From Marinilabiliales bacterium (GTDB taxonomy: Bacteria; Bacteroidota; Bacteroidia; Bacteroidales; F082): DNA of 43,553 nucleotides. Below are positions 33,421 through 43,358 of the stretch, in pieces; position 1 is the first letter of the stretch, and each line of letters begins with the position of its first letter. Made by a program: the position numbers and the translations under genes. Location: positions 1 through 43,553 of the forward strand of contig PKTD01000167.1 in NCBI GenBank assembly GCA_002869315.1. Reading direction: 5' to 3'. The notes below the pieces were generated by a model, which did not search any database, had not been told where the DNA came from, and saw nothing but the letters and a program-made list of their open reading frames with translations.

Positions 33421-35958
33421 ATGAAAAGATTATTATTCATAAGCATACTTTCAATATTTTTTTCTGCTAATCTATTTAGTCAGGGTGATATTTGTGTTGA
33501 ATCAGAACCTTTTTGCACAAGTAATCTCTATCAGTTTCCAGCCGGAGTAAATTCGGGAACAGCAGAGTCAGGGCCTAATTACGGATGCCTGGGTACACAG
33601 CCAAATCCTGCATGGTATCATATGAAAATTGCTCAGTCTGGTACTATTAATATACATATGTTCAGTACTCCATTAAGAGATATAGATTTTATTTGCTGGG
33701 GACCTTTTGATGACCCTGTTGACCCATGTACTGCCCAATTAACTTCCAATAAAATTGTTGACTGTAGTTACTCACCAAACCCAACAGAAGATTGTTTTAT
33801 TCCAAACGGACAAGTAGGAGAATACTATATATTATTGATTACAAACTACTCTAATCAGCCTTGCGATATTACTTTTGAAAAAACAGCAGGCACAGGTGAA
33901 ACAGATTGTACAATTGTTCCACCACCAATTGGTAGTAACAGCCCGCTTTGTGTTGGCGATAACCTAATGCTCTGGGCAGATGATTTTGCTAATGCAACTT
34001 ACTCTTGGACAGGTCCTAATGGTTGGTCATCCAACATTCAAAATCCTGTAATTTTCAATGTGGGATTGGAAAACAAAGGTGATTATTCGTTGGTAATTAC
34101 GGTTAATGGTAGTGATAGTGATCCGGTTTCCACTTATGTAATGATATTCCCAAAACCTACACCCGATTTTGATTTTAATAATGCCTGTTTAGGAGATACA
34201 ACTTTCTTTATTGATCAATCTACTGTAAATCCTCCTAGTGCAGAAATAACCACATGGAAGTGGGAGTTTGGAGATGGGGAGATTGATTTTGGCCAGGACA
34301 TGTGGTATCTTTATACGGCTGCAAATGCATATGATGTTACCCTTACTACATATACTGGTTTAATGGGTTGCCCGCAAACAGTTACAAAAACTGTAAATGT
34401 TTATGATGCAGCCAGCGTAGATGCAGGAGAAGATCAAACAATTCCCAACGGATGGACCACACAACTCGACGGAACTGTTGACGGAGGTAGTGGTAGTTAT
34501 GATATTTTATGGACTCCGGAAAACTTACTGGTAGACCCAACAATTGAAGATGCTGAAACAAATCCATTGGGAGTTACTCAGGTGTTTAAACTTACTGTTA
34601 CCGATGCTGTTTCTCAATGTATTAATGCTGATAGTACTACCGTTATTGTTACAGGAGGACCATTGGCTGTAACAGCCAGCGCAAACCCTATGGTAATTTG
34701 TGAAGGCGATATAGTGCATTTGTCAGCAAATCCTACAGGAGGGTCAGGAAATAATACTTATACATGGACATCAGATCCTCCGGGATTCTCAGAAAATATT
34801 AAAGAACCATCAGATTTCCCTACGGGCACTACAACATATTATGTTCAGGTTTTTGATGGTCAAACAACTGTTAATGCAGAAGTTACCGTACAAGTAAAGC
34901 CAAAACCAATAGGCTTTGCTGGAGATGATAAAACTATAACCGTTGGTACATCAACACAGATTAACAGTTCTTCTGTTAGTGGTGGATCCGGAAATTATAA
35001 TTTCTCATGGTCGCCAGCAAATCAATTGGAAGATGCAACACTTCTTAATCCGAAAACAGAAATACTAAATAACAATGTTGAGTTTTCATTTGTTGTAAAT
35101 GATGAAAACGGATGTATTAGCGATGTTGATAATGTATGGATATTTACCGGAGGTGATGGACTTAGCATTAACCCAACTGCATCCCCATCTGTTATTTGTT
35201 TGAATGAGCAAACTACTTTAAGCCCTAATGCTTTTGGCGGTGGCGGAACATATACCTATGAATGGCAAGTAGACGGATCAACGTTTTCAACCAGTGAAAA
35301 TCCAGTTGTAAGCCCCGAAGAAAATACAACTTATACCTGTATTGTTGATGATGGATTCAAAGCTGTTTCAAATGATGTATCAGTAACAGTAAATCCATTA
35401 CCAATTGTTGATTTATTACCTGAGGGATATGATTATTACAGTCAGGATACCATAAAAGCATGTGTAAGAGACTCTGTTATACTAGATGCCGGAAATCTTG
35501 AGAATCCTGCAAATATGAATTATTTATGGTCTAACTCTGCAACAAGCAGAAAAGTAACCGTTAGCACATCCGGTAGTTGGATAGACTTTCAAACATATAG
35601 TGTGGAAGTTGAAAATCCTAATACTCTTTGTTCTGAAACAGGAAAAATGACAATCTTTTTCGATTTTAATGAATGTCAGATAGGTATTGAAGAAATTACT
35701 ACTCTTACAGAAAACATTTCAATGACACCAAATCCTACTGAAGGAATTTTAAATTTGAATATAAAGGATTTGCAAGGCAAAATAAACATCCTTCTCAGTG
35801 ATATAACTGGTAAAGTTGTTTTGAGCAAAAACGATATACAACTTGATAATTCAGAATTTAATACAAAATTAAACTTAAGTTCTGTTCCTTCAGGGGTTTA
35901 TATTCTAAAATTAGAACATAGTACAGGAGATTATTTTGCAAGAATAATTAAAAAATAG
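33421..35958 (+). CDS. Large T9SS-secreted protein with PKD/Ig-like repeats
   Basis: An 845-residue surface or secreted protein starting at the ATG at 33421 (a longer frame begins inside the preceding gene). The signal peptide ends NLFSQ. The N-terminal domain (about 22-180) is Cys-rich (CVESEPFCTSNLYQFPAGVN, WYHMKIAQSGTINIHMFST), like Bacteroidota carbohydrate-binding or adhesin domains. A PKD domain follows (TTWKWEFGDGEIDFGQDMWYLY), then at least three SprB-like repeats (DAGEDQTIPNGWTTQLDGT and GDDKTITVGTSTQINSS are two). A type A sorting domain ends it (MTPNPTEGILNLN, PSGVYILKLEHSTGDYFARIIKK). Adhesion or gliding is plausible. Confidence 0.9.
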   Translation: MKRLLFISILSIFFSANLFSQGDICVESEPFCTSNLYQFPAGVNSGTAESGPNYGCLGTQPNPAWYHMKIAQSGTINIHMFSTPLRDIDFICWGPFDDPVDPCTAQLTSNKIVDCSYSPNPTEDCFIPNGQVGEYYILLITNYSNQPCDITFEKTAGTGETDCTIVPPPIGSNSPLCVGDNLMLWADDFANATYSWTGPNGWSSNIQNPVIFNVGLENKGDYSLVITVNGSDSDPVSTYVMIFPKPTPDFDFNNACLGDTTFFIDQSTVNPPSAEITTWKWEFGDGEIDFGQDMWYLYTAANAYDVTLTTYTGLMGCPQTVTKTVNVYDAASVDAGEDQTIPNGWTTQLDGTVDGGSGSYDILWTPENLLVDPTIEDAETNPLGVTQVFKLTVTDAVSQCINADSTTVIVTGGPLAVTASANPMVICEGDIVHLSANPTGGSGNNTYTWTSDPPGFSENIKEPSDFPTGTTTYYVQVFDGQTTVNAEVTVQVKPKPIGFAGDDKTITVGTSTQINSSSVSGGSGNYNFSWSPANQLEDATLLNPKTEILNNNVEFSFVVNDENGCISDVDNVWIFTGGDGLSINPTASPSVICLNEQTTLSPNAFGGGGTYTYEWQVDGSTFSTSENPVVSPEENTTYTCIVDDGFKAVSNDVSVTVNPLPIVDLLPEGYDYYSQDTIKACVRDSVILDAGNLENPANMNYLWSNSATSRKVTVSTSGSWIDFQTYSVEVENPNTLCSETGKMTIFFDFNECQIGIEEITTLTENISMTPNPTEGILNLNIKDLQGKINILLSDITGKVVLSKNDIQLDNSEFNTKLNLSSVPSGVYILKLEHSTGDYFARIIKK

Positions 35959-36004
35959 CATCCCCCTTAAAATTAAACATCAATTAATATTTTATATTCG
36001 TCGG

Positions 36005-37990
36005 ATGAAAAAAAATCAAAAATCAACAATGAAGGGAATTATAATATTATCATTAATTTCTTTCTTTCTTACCACAAATTTATTTAGTCAGGTAAATTGT
36101 AATTACGAGCCGCCAAGACAGGCCGAAAACTGGGTTTTTGGAAATAACGCAATGATTAACTTCTCCGGTGGAGATGCCAATGCATCATTAACTCCCTCTG
36201 ATATTCTGTTCCCTAATGGATCTTCTATTATTAGTGCTTCCAATGGTGATTTGAAGTTGTTTTCAGATGGAATAGTTGCAAAAAGTGGTGCATTCTATAC
36301 TTTGTCTAATGGAGATGGACTACAAGGAAACAACTTTGCATCTCAATCTTCTATTATAGTGCCAAAACCGGGCAATAGCAGAGTATATTATATTTTTACT
36401 TTAGATATGTATATACCGCCAGTTTTTACCGATGGTGTTAGGTATTCTATAGCAGAATTTCCAGAATCAGGTCCGGTTAGTATAATTTCTAAGAACAATT
36501 TATTATTTAATGAAAATGCTCAAAAAATTTCCGCAACTCAGCATGAAAATGGCAGAGATTTTTGGATAGTTACTCACGGATACGGTGACAATAATGGTGC
36601 TAATTTTTATTCATACTTGCTCAATGATAGTACATTAAATACAAATGCAGTTGTTACATCTATTGGCCATCCACATAACGGAAATACCAGTTCCAATAAT
36701 GGTGCTGGTTCAATGAAAATATCACCTGATGGTTCAAAATTAGCATTGGTTATTCCAGATGATGGTATAGTTGAAGTATATGATTTTGATAATTCAAGCG
36801 GGAAAGTTAGTAATCTGGTTAGCAGTACTTCAGGACAGTTTGTTCATGTTAATGGAGTGGAGTTTTCGCCTGATAACAGTAAACTTTATTTTACAATTAC
36901 ACCTCTTGGTGATGGAACTAATTTTTTATATCAGGTAAATCTTGATGACGCTGATCCATTTGCTTCACCTTTTATCGTTCATCAGTTCGATGTACAGCAA
37001 AATGGTACTGCAGATAGTTTATTTGGAGCATTGCAACTTGCTACCGACGGTAAAATATATGCTGCTAAATTTAAAAAAGGAGCATTCGAAAAACCTAATC
37101 TGGGTGTTATATATAATCCAAACAGACCTTTAGGAACATGTAATTATAACGAACTAAATCATAATCCTAATAACGGACTCTATTTAAATGGTGGAGGTAG
37201 TATAATTGGTCTTCCAAGTTTTGTTTCTACTTTTCTTGATATTCCTCATTTTTACTATGCTGACCAATGTCATCACGATACAACCACAATTACCATTAGA
37301 AATACATCAAATATTGATGATGCAGTTTGGGATTTCGGCAACCCCTCAGGTACACTTGTTGTAAACGATAATCTAAATCCGGGATTTGTTTATAGTGAGC
37401 CGGGTAATTATACTATTTCACTAACAGAAAATTATGGTACAGAGAATTATACCTACAATAAAGAAGTTACAATACACGCCCTTCCTAATGTAGTATTAGC
37501 TGATGGCGTCGACACTGTTTATATTCTTGAAAATTCATCTATTCAACTGGATGCAGGACAATGGGATTTTTATGAATGGGCACCTGGTGGAAGTACAGAA
37601 AGATATCTTGATGTAACACAGGAAGGATTATATGAGGTAATGGTTACCGATTCTAATTGTTGTAAAAACTCTGCTGAAGTGTTTATAAAATTTGCAACAA
37701 TAAGTTTTCCTTCAGCATTTAATCCAAAAAGTAATATTACAATAAATAGTAATTTCAAAATTGTTGGGGAATTTGGCGGATTTAAATCCTACAGACTCAG
37801 TATATACAACAGATGGGGACAGCTAATCTTCGAATCAGAAGATCCTACTGAAGGATGGGACGGAACATATAATGGAGAAGACTCACCTCCCGGAACTTAT
37901 GTGTATTCGGCAAACTTCGAAAGTTATGCCAGTGACTTAAAACCTAGTTTGGAACTTAAAAAAACAGGTACAGTCACATTACTTCGTTAA
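36005..37990 (+). CDS. T9SS type B sorted (gliding-motility-type C-terminal domain) protein
   Basis: A 661-residue exported protein; an ATG at 36029 is an alternative start and the signal peptide ends NLFSQ. An N-terminal propeller-like region (about 35-420) has blades such as GSMKISPDGSKLALVIPDDGIVEVYDFD and VEFSPDNSKLYFTI. A PKD-like domain (about 430-500) and a C-terminal type B (CHU_C) sorting domain follow (SFPSAFNPKSNITINSNFKI, LSIYNRWGQLIFES, GWDGTYNGEDSPPGTYVYSANF). Type B cargo uses a separate shuttle from type A, so this is a distinct class from its upstream neighbour. It ends 7 bases before tex. Confidence 0.9.
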   Translation: MKKNQKSTMKGIIILSLISFFLTTNLFSQVNCNYEPPRQAENWVFGNNAMINFSGGDANASLTPSDILFPNGSSIISASNGDLKLFSDGIVAKSGAFYTLSNGDGLQGNNFASQSSIIVPKPGNSRVYYIFTLDMYIPPVFTDGVRYSIAEFPESGPVSIISKNNLLFNENAQKISATQHENGRDFWIVTHGYGDNNGANFYSYLLNDSTLNTNAVVTSIGHPHNGNTSSNNGAGSMKISPDGSKLALVIPDDGIVEVYDFDNSSGKVSNLVSSTSGQFVHVNGVEFSPDNSKLYFTITPLGDGTNFLYQVNLDDADPFASPFIVHQFDVQQNGTADSLFGALQLATDGKIYAAKFKKGAFEKPNLGVIYNPNRPLGTCNYNELNHNPNNGLYLNGGGSIIGLPSFVSTFLDIPHFYYADQCHHDTTTITIRNTSNIDDAVWDFGNPSGTLVVNDNLNPGFVYSEPGNYTISLTENYGTENYTYNKEVTIHALPNVVLADGVDTVYILENSSIQLDAGQWDFYEWAPGGSTERYLDVTQEGLYEVMVTDSNCCKNSAEVFIKFATISFPSAFNPKSNITINSNFKIVGEFGGFKSYRLSIYNRWGQLIFESEDPTEGWDGTYNGEDSPPGTYVYSANFESYASDLKPSLELKKTGTVTLLR

Positions 37991-37997
37991 TGAAAAT

Positions 37998-40124
37998 ATG
38001 ATACTTTTTACTGAAAAAATTGCTTCTGCCATAAATATTAATGAATGGCAGGTTAAAAATGCATTGGATTTGCTTAATGGAGGAGCAACCATTCCTTTTA
38101 TTGCTCGCTATCGCAAAGAGCAAACTGGTGAACTTACTGACATACAATTGATTGAAATAGATAAATTGTATAAAATATTAGTCGCCCTAGCTGAAAGAAA
38201 AGAAGCAATTTTAAAAAGTCTCAAAGAGAGAAACCTATTAACTTCTGAACTTGAAAATAAAATAATAAACTCTCAAACCCAAACAGAACTCGAAGATGTT
38301 TATTTGCCATTCAAGCCAAAAAGAAAAACCCGAGCAACAATAGCAATAGATAAAGGCCTGGAACCATTAGCAAAAATGATAATGTCGGAGAATGTATCAT
38401 CATTGGATGCTGTTGCCAGGAAATATATATCTGAAAAACAAGAAGTCAACTCAACTGAAGATGCCTTGCAAGGAGCACGTGATATTATTGCAGAATGGAT
38501 AAGTGAAAAGGATTTTGTAAGAAACTATATTAGAGGGCAATTTCAACGATCAGCAGAGATTATTTCCAAACAAAATAAAAAGAATAGCGATGATGGAAAT
38601 AAATACGAATCCTATTACGACTGGCAGGAGAAAGCAGGCAGGGCGCCTGCACACAGATTATTAGCAATGTTCAGGGGAGAAAATGAGGGATTGTTGAAGT
38701 TAAAAATTCTTCCCGATATCGACTTTGTTTACTCCCATCTTGAAAACAAAATAATTAGAAACAATAATGAAGCTGCTGATCAAAAGAAAATAGCCCTTAT
38801 TGATTCAATTAAAAGGCTTTTATTCCCTTCTCTCGAAACAGAGTATCGCAAGGAATTAAAGCAAAAAGCAGACGAATCGAGTATAAAAGTATTTGCGGAA
38901 AACCTCAAACAATTGCTCCTCGCCCCTCCCCTGGGTCAGAAAAATATTTTGGCCATCGATCCGGGCTTTAGAACAGGATGTAAAGTAGTTTGTTTAGATA
39001 GTAACGGCAACCTCTTAAATAACGAAACCATTTACCCTCATCCTCCGCAGAACCAATCGCTTGCAGCGATGAAAAAGATTAATAGTTTGGTAAATGCTTA
39101 CAAAATTGATGCTATAGCCATCGGTAATGGTACTGCCGGTAGAGAAACTGAAAACCTAATAAAAAGAATCAGGTTTAATAATGAAGTAATTGCAGTTATG
39201 GTAAGTGAAAATGGTGCTTCAGTATATTCAGCATCGGCAATTGCTAGAAAAGAATTTCCTGATTATGACGTTACAGTTCGGGGAGCGGTTTCCATAGGAA
39301 GAAGATTACAGGATCCTTTGGCAGAACTTGTGAAAATTGATCCAAAAGCAATTGGAGTAGGTCAGTATCAGCATGATGTAGATCAAAAACTTCTTAGCGA
39401 AAGCCTGAAAACAACAGTGGAATTATGTGTAAATACTGTAGGAGTTGATTTAAACTTAGCAAGTGCTGAACTTTTAAGTTATGTGTCAGGAATTGGAAGT
39501 TCATTGGCTGAAAATATTGTTGAACATAGGTTAGCCAATGGTAACTTTAGTAGTAGGGAACAACTCAAAGAAATAAAAGGTCTGGGCCATAAAGCATTTG
39601 AGCAATCGGCAGGATTTCTAAAAATTAAAAATGCCGACAACCCATTGGATGCCAGCGCAGTTCACCCGGAAAGTTATCATATTGTTGAGAAAATGGCTGG
39701 CAGTATTAATTGTAAAAGTGAAGATCTTATTGCAAATAAGAAAAATATCGAAAAAATTAAAATCTCTAATTTTGTTGATGTAAATACAGGGCTACCTAGC
39801 TTAAAAGATATAATATCCGAACTCGAAAAGCCTGGCAGAGACCCAAGAAGTGCGCATAAAATTTTTGAATTCGATGCAAGCCTAAAAACTATAAATGATC
39901 TTAGAGTGGGAACAATTGTTCCCGGTATGGTTACTAATATAACTGACTTTGGTGCTTTTGTAGATATTGGCATAAAAGAAAACGGACTGCTTCATAAAAG
40001 TCAGATTGCCGACGAATACATTAGCAACCCCTCGGAACATTTATTTATGAATCAACAACTGAGAGTTAAGGTTTTAAGTGTTGATATTGAGAAGAAACGA
40101 ATTAGTTTAAGCCTCAGGTATTAA
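37998..40124 (+). CDS. tex: Tex-family RNA-binding transcription accessory protein
   Basis: A 708-residue Tex protein. The N-terminal helical domain includes GGATIPFIARYRKEQTGELTDIQL (about 29-52). A YqgF-like RNase H fold is seen in ILAIDPGFRTGCKVVCLD (about 315-332). Helix-hairpin-helix motifs follow (LLSYVSGIGSSLAENIVEHR, LKEIKGLGHKAFEQSAGFL), and a C-terminal S1 RNA-binding domain (about 633-705: GTIVPGMVTNITDFGAFVDIGI) ends the protein. Complete and normal in length. The 3' end overlaps the convergent GT87-like gene by 18 bases. Confidence 0.96.
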   Translation: MILFTEKIASAININEWQVKNALDLLNGGATIPFIARYRKEQTGELTDIQLIEIDKLYKILVALAERKEAILKSLKERNLLTSELENKIINSQTQTELEDVYLPFKPKRKTRATIAIDKGLEPLAKMIMSENVSSLDAVARKYISEKQEVNSTEDALQGARDIIAEWISEKDFVRNYIRGQFQRSAEIISKQNKKNSDDGNKYESYYDWQEKAGRAPAHRLLAMFRGENEGLLKLKILPDIDFVYSHLENKIIRNNNEAADQKKIALIDSIKRLLFPSLETEYRKELKQKADESSIKVFAENLKQLLLAPPLGQKNILAIDPGFRTGCKVVCLDSNGNLLNNETIYPHPPQNQSLAAMKKINSLVNAYKIDAIAIGNGTAGRETENLIKRIRFNNEVIAVMVSENGASVYSASAIARKEFPDYDVTVRGAVSIGRRLQDPLAELVKIDPKAIGVGQYQHDVDQKLLSESLKTTVELCVNTVGVDLNLASAELLSYVSGIGSSLAENIVEHRLANGNFSSREQLKEIKGLGHKAFEQSAGFLKIKNADNPLDASAVHPESYHIVEKMAGSINCKSEDLIANKKNIEKIKISNFVDVNTGLPSLKDIISELEKPGRDPRSAHKIFEFDASLKTINDLRVGTIVPGMVTNITDFGAFVDIGIKENGLLHKSQIADEYISNPSEHLFMNQQLRVKVLSVDIEKKRISLSLRY

Positions 40125-41282
40125 GTATTTATTATAATATATATCAAAATTTATTTTAATCCAGATAAGTATCATAGGAAATACCTTTAAAGAGTAAGGT
40201 ATAGTGTATTTTTCTCTAATTATTTGAGGAAATAAATCAGTAGGTGATAATGAAGTAAAAATAATAGCAAGTATAAACAAGACAATATTTAAGTCACTCT
40301 TATCGCTACTCACAAACCAAATAGAGGCTCCAGCCATTGCTATAATAAAGGTAGGAGATTCAGCCTTATGATTAAAAATCACAAGCCAAATTAGCAGTGA
40401 AGTAAGTATAATTAAACGGAAATAGTAGTTTGAAAAGTTTCCTGTTTTCAGTAATGGTGCAAACAGTAAAACAGCAGCAATTATTATTAATACGTATTTA
40501 TTAACTAATACACCAAACCATGTATACAACCATCCCATTACAGAATAACCATATGAAATATTATAATCATGCGAAAGCATATTAATATAACTTTTGAATA
40601 GTAATAAATACTGATTTATATCTATAATGAGGAGAGGAACAATTAAAAAGAAAGAGAACCACATTAGACTTAACAGCCCCAATTTTAGTTTCTTAGGATA
40701 AAATATAATTAGTAAAATAGCAACAAAACCAAATAGTTTAATAAATATAGATATTACTATCATCAATGTGGCAATCAGGTAGTTTCTTTTCTCCAGCATG
40801 TTGAAAGACAATATTATCAAACCAGCCATAATTGCATTCGACTGCTCATTTTGTATTGAAGTAAAAAACTCAACAAATGAAAAAAGTAATATTAAAAGTT
40901 TTTGATTTGAACTCAGTTTTGGTAGTGACATTATAGCCACAAAAAAAACAATTGTATTCAGCAAGTTCCATAAAAACAAACCCAGATAGTCAGGTAGTAA
41001 AGCAAATAGTCCAAAGAATGCGGCAAAAGTTGGAGTGTATTTAAACAAATCCCAGTGTTCTCCAGGATAATATGTATACAAATCCTGGTAATTTATGAGG
41101 TGAAAGAAAGACTGCTTAAAAATAATATAGTTGTTATAGGAGCAATATTCTACAACATCCCCAACTATTGAAACTGAGCCTGACAGTATTGACTGCAAAC
41201 TAGTTATGATTGTAGCCAAAACAAATATTGACAAAACAATTTTTTTATACAATCCTTTTTTAACTATGTCCTTTAAGTTCAA
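40107..41282 (-). CDS. GT87/DUF2029-like membrane glycosyltransferase
   Basis: A 391-residue polytopic membrane protein with about ten hydrophobic segments. The first extracytoplasmic loop carries DLYTYYPGEHWDLFKYTPTFAAFFG, like the acidic and aromatic loop of DUF2029/GT87 polyprenol-phosphate-mannose-dependent mannosyltransferases, and FFTSIQNEQSNAIMAGLIIL is also typical of the family. The donor and acceptor are unknown. The 3' end overlaps tex by 18 bases tail to tail; no -7 element was found before its ATG. Confidence 0.8.
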   Translation of the reverse strand: MNLKDIVKKGLYKKIVLSIFVLATIITSLQSILSGSVSIVGDVVEYCSYNNYIIFKQSFFHLINYQDLYTYYPGEHWDLFKYTPTFAAFFGLFALLPDYLGLFLWNLLNTIVFFVAIMSLPKLSSNQKLLILLFSFVEFFTSIQNEQSNAIMAGLIILSFNMLEKRNYLIATLMIVISIFIKLFGFVAILLIIFYPKKLKLGLLSLMWFSFFLIVPLLIIDINQYLLLFKSYINMLSHDYNISYGYSVMGWLYTWFGVLVNKYVLIIIAAVLLFAPLLKTGNFSNYYFRLIILTSLLIWLVIFNHKAESPTFIIAMAGASIWFVSSDKSDLNIVLFILAIIFTSLSPTDLFPQIIREKYTIPYSLKVFPMILIWIKINFDIYYNKYLIPEA

Positions 41283-41335
41283 TTTATTGTTTTCTCAATG
41301 TTTATTTATCAGCACAAAGATGGCAATTATTTATA

Positions 41336-41343
41336 TAACTTTG
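41336..41343 (+). promoter_or_regulatory. -7 promoter element of the beta-barrel gene
   Basis: TAACTTTG is an exact TAnnTTTG match 30 bases before the ATG at 41374. It lies inside the longer frame that begins at 41206, supporting the later start. Confidence 0.6.
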
Positions 41344-41373
41344 CGTTATAAAATCAAATCTACAAAGTTTAGG

Positions 41374-42072
41374 ATGATAAAAAAGTTACTCGTTTTATTT
41401 ATATTTTCAGTTTTCCTTTTAATGGGAAATCAGGTAAAATCTCAAATTATTAAAGGAGAACTTATTGGAGGCTTCAATCTTAGTAAAATTGAAGGCGACA
41501 GAGTAAATAATGGTATTATACGATTTAATAAACCAGGTCTAGTAGGTGGATTAGGAGTTTTAATACCTGTATGGGGTAATTTTGATATTAATCTGGAAGT
41601 TTTATTTACCCAAAAGGGAGCATATAGAAGAAATGGACCATATCCTGATAGTGCTAAACCTAGTTATAAATCGGCACTAAATTATGCCGAAATTCCACTA
41701 TTAATTCAATATACTGACAGAGATAGGATAACAATCGGAACCGGTTTATCGTATTCCCGACTTGTAGGTGTAAAATGGGTTGTTAATGGACGAAATTTAA
41801 GTGAAAGTATTTTAGATGGATATTTTGCAACTGATAACCTCGACTGGCTTCTGGATATTAGGTTTAGATTATATGAACAATTAAAATTAAATTTTCGATA
41901 TTCTTACAGTTTAACCTCAGTATGGTCAGGTCCCGAGGATGCACTACTAGAAACGCAAGCAGGAGAAGTTCAAAGTATGGATCAAAGAAATTCAATGGTT
42001 AGCCTTCGGCTTATTTGGGTTTTCAACGAAAAACAAAGTAAGCGTAATTTAAACCAAAATGTTAATGAATAG
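41374..42072 (+). CDS. Outer-membrane beta-barrel protein (PorT-like fold)
   Basis: A 232-residue protein with a signal peptide (about 1-24, ending VKSQ). Amphipathic beta strands such as GELIGGFNLSKIEGD, FDINLEVLFTQKGAY, ALNYAEIPLLIQYTD, ITIGTGLSYSRLV and LKLNFRYSYSLTSVW follow. This is the outer-membrane beta-barrel pattern common in Bacteroidota and often annotated as porin or PorT family. A specific T9SS PorT role is not supported without further evidence. Its stop lies inside the start of the following cupin gene (14-base overlap). Confidence 0.85.
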   Translation: MIKKLLVLFIFSVFLLMGNQVKSQIIKGELIGGFNLSKIEGDRVNNGIIRFNKPGLVGGLGVLIPVWGNFDINLEVLFTQKGAYRRNGPYPDSAKPSYKSALNYAEIPLLIQYTDRDRITIGTGLSYSRLVGVKWVVNGRNLSESILDGYFATDNLDWLLDIRFRLYEQLKLNFRYSYSLTSVWSGPEDALLETQAGEVQSMDQRNSMVSLRLIWVFNEKQSKRNLNQNVNE

Positions 42073-42559
42073 TGCCAATTATTTTATTGAAAAACTCAAA
42101 CTTATTAAACATCCTGAAGGTGGCTGGTATAAAGAAGTTTACCGATCCGAAGAATTTATAGATATAAATTCTCTAGACGAAAGATTTTCGTCAGAAAGAA
42201 ACTTATCCACATCAATATTTTTTCTTTTGGAGAAAAATGAGTTTTCGGCTTTCCATAAAATCAAATCTGATGAAATATGGCATTATCACTCTGGTAGTTC
42301 TCTAAAGTTGCACATGATTACTCCTGAGGGAAAACTAATTGAAAAAAAACTCGGCTTAGATATTGAAAATAATGAATTTCCACAGGTAGTTGTTCCGCAT
42401 GGTTATTATTTTGCAGCAAAAACAGAAGGTGAGTTCACACTTTGTGGCTGCACTGTTTCTCCTGGTTTCGACTTTAGCGATTTTGAAATGCCTAATTCTG
42501 AAAGTTTAACAGAAATGTTTCCCGCTCAAGCGGAAATAATCAGTTTGTTTGGTGTTTAA
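42059..42559 (+). CDS. Cupin-fold DUF985 protein
   Basis: A 166-residue single cupin of the DUF985 family: IKHPEGGWYKEVYRS near the N-terminus, SIFFLLEKNEFSAFHKIKSDEIWHYHSG, PQVVVPHGYYFAAK and TLCGCTVSPGFDFSDFEMP are all family hallmarks. The His residues of FHKIKSDEIWHYH are the usual cupin metal or ligand site. The family may bind sugars or act as an epimerase-like enzyme, but its reaction is not established. Its start overlaps the beta-barrel gene, implying coupled translation. Confidence 0.9.
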   Translation: MLMNSANYFIEKLKLIKHPEGGWYKEVYRSEEFIDINSLDERFSSERNLSTSIFFLLEKNEFSAFHKIKSDEIWHYHSGSSLKLHMITPEGKLIEKKLGLDIENNEFPQVVVPHGYYFAAKTEGEFTLCGCTVSPGFDFSDFEMPNSESLTEMFPAQAEIISLFGV

Positions 42560-42564
42560 AATTA

Positions 42565-43356
42565 TTACTTATTCCTATTTTGATTAAAATTCCATGCCTC
42601 ATCAAGAAATTTTCTGGCAATGGGTGCTGAAAGAAGGTGCAGCGTATCCATGCGCTCAGGATGCCATTGTACAGCCATCATAAAACTTTTGCCAGTATCA
42701 TCTTTCCATTCTATTGCTTCGGGTAAACTATCTGCAGAATAGGCCGAAATTTTTAATTGCTCCGCTTTCTTTTTAATACCCTGATGATGATTACTGGTAA
42801 CCATACCATATTGCACACTACTCAAGTCTCTTAATAAAGAACTGTCAACTATAAAAACTTTATGATAACAGTTACGCCAGTCTTCCTGCCGATGCACAAC
42901 TGTTGTGTCAAACTCCTGAGGTATATCAACATAAAGGCTACCTCCCAGAGACACATTCAATATTTGCTGTCCACGGCATACACCTATGATAGGTATTTTA
43001 TTTTCAAGAGCGCTTTTTATAAGGGCAAACTCAAGACTATCACGGTATCTGTCGAAACTACCGCAAAAAATGGTGTCTTCAATTTGATTATAATATGCCG
43101 GGTAAATATCTTCTCCTCCAGTCAATAAAAGTCCATCACACGTTTTTAAAACATTTAATGCAGAATCTATACCCATATCGTACATATTGTAGTATTCGGC
43201 ATTCTCTTCATAACGACTTAACCAGGAAGTATAATTTTTTGATTCTTTGGAGATTGCAATTTTTACGATATCCTGTTCCGGAGGAAAACAGCATGAACTT
43301 AAAAACAGAACACTTAGTAAAATTAACGGATATTTTCGAAATTCAATCATTCGCAT
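42565..43356 (-). CDS. Lipoprotein class I glutamine amidotransferase (peptidase C26-like)
   Basis: A 263-residue gamma-glutamyl hydrolase-like protein. GLLLTGGEDIYPAYY, the nucleophile elbow IGVCRGQQILNVSLGG, SNHHQGI and AVQWHPERMD with the catalytic His and Glu match the C26 family (PuuD-like gamma-Glu-GABA hydrolases). The N-terminus has a lipoprotein signal (LFLSSC, Cys at residue 22), unusual since PuuD is cytoplasmic, so this form probably acts on the envelope side. It starts 2 bases after the stop of the truncated gene upstream, so they are cotranscribed. An ATG two codons later is an alternative start. Confidence 0.88.
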   Translation of the reverse strand: MRMIEFRKYPLILLSVLFLSSCCFPPEQDIVKIAISKESKNYTSWLSRYEENAEYYNMYDMGIDSALNVLKTCDGLLLTGGEDIYPAYYNQIEDTIFCGSFDRYRDSLEFALIKSALENKIPIIGVCRGQQILNVSLGGSLYVDIPQEFDTTVVHRQEDWRNCYHKVFIVDSSLLRDLSSVQYGMVTSNHHQGIKKKAEQLKISAYSADSLPEAIEWKDDTGKSFMMAVQWHPERMDTLHLLSAPIARKFLDEAWNFNQNRNK

Positions 43357-43358
43357 TT

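Noticed and set aside
41206-41373. 56-residue N-terminal extension of the beta-barrel protein
   Set aside because: The -7 element at 41336-41343 lies inside it, and a clear signal peptide begins at the ATG at 41374.
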